Shown one piece after another: positions 12,713 to 14,997 of a stretch of 14,997 bases of DNA. How positions within the stretch are numbered: position 1 is the stretch's first letter; every line of letters starts with the position of its first letter. Where the stretch lies: assembly GCA_020432595.1 (NCBI GenBank), contig JAGQGA010000058.1:1-14997 (forward strand), in the 5' to 3' direction. The position numbers and the translations under genes are program-made. Below the pieces are notes generated by a model. It ran no database searches. It saw nothing but the letters and a program-made list of their open reading frames with translations, and was not told where the DNA came from. Source of the stretch: Anaerolineales bacterium (GTDB lineage Bacteria; Chloroflexota; Anaerolineae; Promineifilales; Promineifilaceae).

Positions 12713-14698
12713 ATGGCTCAACTTATCCCCGCCATATCGCCGCCAGGCTCACCGCCGGAACTGACTCGCCTGTCACAACTGTTCAAACGGTTGCCAGAGA
12801 CCATGGTGATTAGCCAACGGCTGCCAGCCCTGCATGGGGTCGGGCCAGATTTCTTGTTTATTGAGGGGGAGCGCGTTCTGTTAACGGCCGTTTCCCCCGC
12901 CACACCCCAAGATATCCACCGCAGCCAGCAGCCAGACCTCTTTAGCCAAGCTGGGAGTAGGGTGGGGGAGGCTGAGGAGGGACGGCTGCAAACGTTTGTA
13001 GAGTCATTAGATTTAGAGGTCGCTTTGCCAACGGCCGTTTTTTTGCCCAATCTCACTGCCAAGCAATTACAGGCCGTCCAACCCGCTGCTGCCTCATCTC
13101 CATGGGTGGGGAAAGAGATGTTGTCACCGGACAAGTTGGCTGCGTGGCTAAACGGCCGTTTTTCCACCGCTACCCTCCTCACACCTGCCCAGATCGACCA
13201 TATCCGCCAGCAGTTCACGCCTGAAGTCGCTGTCCCTGCTGTCTTCACCGTGCGTCAGCCCATCGAACGGCACACCGAAGCGGGCTTAACCTCATACCTA
13301 CTCGACTACGATCAGGAACATGCCCTCAAGCTCGATTTGAATCTGCCCCAGACGGGTCACAAAACGGCTCAGGATTTCCAACTGCGCCTGATCAATGGCG
13401 TGGCGGGCAGCGGCAAATCTCTCATCGTCATTTACCGCGCCCACATTTTGCGCCGCCTCTTTCCCCACAAATGCATCCTCATCCTCACCCACAACCGCGC
13501 TCTCATCCATGACCTGCGCCGCCGCTATGCGCGACTGAGCGATGGTGACCAAGCCGTTGAAATGCAAACCTTTATGGGCTGGTGTCGCCGTCATTGGCCT
13601 AAGAGCCAAGCGTGGCGCGACCTGATTCGTTATCAAGACCGCTTACAGTTGGTGACCCAAATCTGGCATGAGCAGTTGCGGGAAACGGCCGTTTCCGAGC
13701 AAATGCTGCTCGATGAAATAGATTGGTACAAAGACCGTCTCCTTTTTAGCGAAGCCGACTACCTCGCTGCCGACCGCACCGGGCGGGGTTTTGCTTTGGG
13801 CGAATCCATGCGCCAACGGCTGTATCAAGCCATGAACAGCTACCACCAAGCCCTGCAACAACGCCACCTGATGGATTGGGGCGATGTCCCCCGCCAGCTA
13901 TGGCGCTATTGGCACGAAGGCGAGGTAGCACTGCCCCATTATGACATCATCCTGGTAGATGAAGCTCAATTCTTTGCGCCGCTCTGGTTTGAGGTGATTA
14001 AACGCTTACTGACAGATACGGGTCATCTCTTTCTGGTAGCCGATGCCAGCCAGGGCTTTTTGAAGCGGGGGCAATCCTGGTTGGCGAGCGGTTTAGAAGT
14101 GCGCGGGCGGGTGCATCGCCTGACCAAGAGCTACCGCACCACACGTGAAATTCTGGATTTTGCCACGCTGCTCTACCGCACACGCTTGCCCCATAATGAG
14201 GAGGAAATCGTCGTACCCGACATCCTCGATATGCCGCATGGGGTGCTGCCCGTCGTCATCTCTTTGACCAGCAAACAGGATGAGGTAACGCGGGTGATAA
14301 ATGAGATTCGGCGGCTGCAGCAACATGGCATTCCCTGGCGGGATATTTTGGTTATCCATGCCAGCCGCGAAGAGACGGCTCATATTACGCTGCGGTTAAA
14401 TAAGGCGTTTGGGAGAAAAACGGCCGTTGACCCTGCCCACGACACGCCCCACAACCAAATCCGCGTCTGTTCCCTCAACGCGGCCACCGGCCTCGAAAGC
14501 CCCATTGTCTTCCTCATGGGCATCCACGACCTATACGAGACGGAACAAAGCATTCGCCTCTCTGAAGAGGAACGCGCCGACCTTATTCGTGACAACACCC
14601 GCAAACTCTACATGGCCTGCACGCGCGCCGGGCAGCGATTGGTCATCACCTACGTCGGCTCTCTCCCCACTATTTTGCGCCAATATGATGGCAAGTAA
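12713..14698 (+). CDS. Superfamily-1 UvrD-like helicase with degenerate NERD-like N-terminus
   Basis: From ATG 12713 (AGGAA about 10 nt upstream) the product has 661 residues. Walker A is GVAGSGKS (229-236), motif II DEAQ (416-419), motif III LVADASQGF, motif IV SYRTTRE (473-479), motif V LNAATGLES and motif VI CTRAGQ (Arg638). This is the UvrD/Rep branch, DEAQ subtype. Residues about 25-180 precede the motor. HGVGPDFLFI....VLLTAVS (41-61) and a later PTAVFLPNL resemble nuclease-related (NERD) domains found before such helicases, but the expected Glu-x-Lys pair is not visible, so a nuclease would be inactive or absent. Five AACGGCCGTT copies lie in this gene, the densest gene here. The frame extends 51 codons upstream inside the previous gene, but ATG 12713 fits the spacing. 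The pairing of Upf1-like and UvrD-like helicases suggests one machine for DNA repair or defence; this is inference. Confidence 0.87.
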   Translation: MAQLIPAISPPGSPPELTRLSQLFKRLPETMVISQRLPALHGVGPDFLFIEGERVLLTAVSPATPQDIHRSQQPDLFSQAGSRVGEAEEGRLQTFVESLDLEVALPTAVFLPNLTAKQLQAVQPAAASSPWVGKEMLSPDKLAAWLNGRFSTATLLTPAQIDHIRQQFTPEVAVPAVFTVRQPIERHTEAGLTSYLLDYDQEHALKLDLNLPQTGHKTAQDFQLRLINGVAGSGKSLIVIYRAHILRRLFPHKCILILTHNRALIHDLRRRYARLSDGDQAVEMQTFMGWCRRHWPKSQAWRDLIRYQDRLQLVTQIWHEQLRETAVSEQMLLDEIDWYKDRLLFSEADYLAADRTGRGFALGESMRQRLYQAMNSYHQALQQRHLMDWGDVPRQLWRYWHEGEVALPHYDIILVDEAQFFAPLWFEVIKRLLTDTGHLFLVADASQGFLKRGQSWLASGLEVRGRVHRLTKSYRTTREILDFATLLYRTRLPHNEEEIVVPDILDMPHGVLPVVISLTSKQDEVTRVINEIRRLQQHGIPWRDILVIHASREETAHITLRLNKAFGRKTAVDPAHDTPHNQIRVCSLNAATGLESPIVFLMGIHDLYETEQSIRLSEEERADLIRDNTRKLYMACTRAGQRLVITYVGSLPTILRQYDGK

Positions 14699-14720
14699 GG
14701 ATGGTTCTTTGGGAATTCAG

Positions 14721-14798
14721 GGGGTTGGCCATTTATTGCGTATTGCGTATTGCGTAAATCGCCTCTCAATACGCAATACGTAATACGCCTGAAACCCC
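14721..14798. repeat. Long hairpin of ATTGCGT tandem units
   Basis: The left arm holds ATTGCGTATTGCGTATTG (14735-14752). It pairs with 14767-14784 with one mismatch. Outer GGGGTT (14721-14726) pairs with AACCCC (14793-14798). It follows the helicase stop by 22 nt and may act as a terminator or RNA-stabilising hairpin, though no T-tract follows. TATTGCGTATTGCG units of this kind are dispersed repeats in many Chloroflexota and cyanobacteria (from memory). Confidence 0.65.
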
Positions 14799-14997
14799 GC
14801 GAAATCCGAAAGACCCTTAAGGATATCGTCCATTTTTGTCATCATTATGTACCGATCCGCCCCGCACATACGCTTATAATAACGCTGCTTAGTTTAAGTA
14901 TACAGCATTTAATACACGCTTTTTCCCCCACCCCAACAGAGTTCCCTAATTTGCGCTATACTCTGCCAAGAAATACCAAGTGATTGAATCAATAGAG
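14799..14997. other. Right-end intergenic DNA with a -10 box
   Basis: I find no gene here. A perfect TATAAT lies at 14875-14880 and a TATACT at 14957-14962, both on the plus strand and without clear -35 boxes. They could drive a gene beyond the window. The DNA is AT-richer than the rest. Confidence 0.4.

Larger units (their letters stand above)
310..14428. repeat. Dispersed palindrome family AACGGCCGTT, 27 exact copies
   Basis: Exact copies start at 310, 361, 873, 1639, 2044, 2736, 2865, 2903, 3033, 4454, 5494, 5549, 5806, 5826, 6653, 7249, 7942, 8978, 9499, 9992, 10725, 12378, 12883, 13030, 13151, 13684 and 14419. The 8-bp core ACGGCCGT alone also occurs at 4986 and 5035, and near-matches at 3071, 3385, 10989 and 12591. 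Counted by hand; a random 10-mer would be expected about 0.01 times. Copies are frequent in nearly every gene and in most long gaps. Confidence 0.93.

Noticed and set aside
14721..14798. Classical intrinsic terminator after the helicase operon
   Set aside because: The stem is long and imperfect and lacks a following T-tract; I list it as a repeat hairpin that might stop transcription rather than as a typical terminator.
14750..14983. Open frame of 77 codons at the right end
   Set aside because: It begins in the ATTGCGT hairpin, has no ribosome-binding site or coding-like composition, and stops in AT-rich intergenic DNA.

Overview
The window looks like a chromosomal or plasmid-like segment of a free-living bacterium with a moderately high GC content, most likely a Chloroflexota relative (Anaerolineae/Ardenticatenia type). 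This placement is an inference. It rests on the style of the proteins (TATATPT-type linkers, large multi-domain fusions), on several families of dispersed intergenic repeats, and on a very abundant 10-bp palindrome, AACGGCCGTT. No marker gene in the window settles taxonomy. I see no rRNA, tRNA, CRISPR array or recognisable transposase.

Layout. (1) 1-555, minus: the N-terminal part of an exported protein cut by the window edge. (2) 1019-2452, plus: a two-ATPase protein with an FtsK/HerA-like motor domain, a second AAA-type domain and two C-terminal membrane helices; its true N-terminus may lie upstream in another frame. (3) 2453-3296: a repeat-rich gap with no convincing gene. (4) 3297-5803, plus: a pair of close genes. 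The first encodes a very unusual fusion (YdjM-like membrane domain, HlyD/lipoyl-like region, Staphylococcal-nuclease domain). The second encodes a small exported protein that looks like a distant paralogue of the protein at the left edge. (5) 5805-5836: a perfect hairpin made from two palindrome copies, lying between convergent genes. (6) 5915-8004, minus: a three-gene partition-type operon, parA, a ribbon-helix-helix DNA-binding protein and a phage-antirepressor-like protein. Its promoter is overlapped by a 30-bp and a 14-bp perfect palindrome, as expected for a centromere/operator. (7) 8316-10214, plus: a CocE/X-Pro dipeptidyl-peptidase family hydrolase, probably on a leaderless transcript. 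(8) 10269-10484: a small conserved-looking hypothetical gene. (9) 10924-14698, plus: two superfamily-1 helicase genes 4 nt apart, one Upf1/Dna2-like and one UvrD-like with a degenerate nuclease-like N-terminus, followed by a long hairpin repeat.

How the pieces may work together. The ParA/RHH/antirepressor cassette and the FtsK-like motor suggest present or past mobile-element (plasmid, ICE or prophage) content. The two linked helicases form a compact nucleic-acid-processing module of the kind found in defence or repair islands. The most striking signal is not a gene: AACGGCCGTT occurs 27 times in 15 kb, in genes and between them. Inside genes it is strongly biased to one reading frame (Thr-Ala-Val), and between genes it is built into hairpins and duplicated modules. 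A second, pyrimidine-rich repeat appears once between genes and twice inside genes, where it supplies a proline-rich linker and a signal-peptide region.
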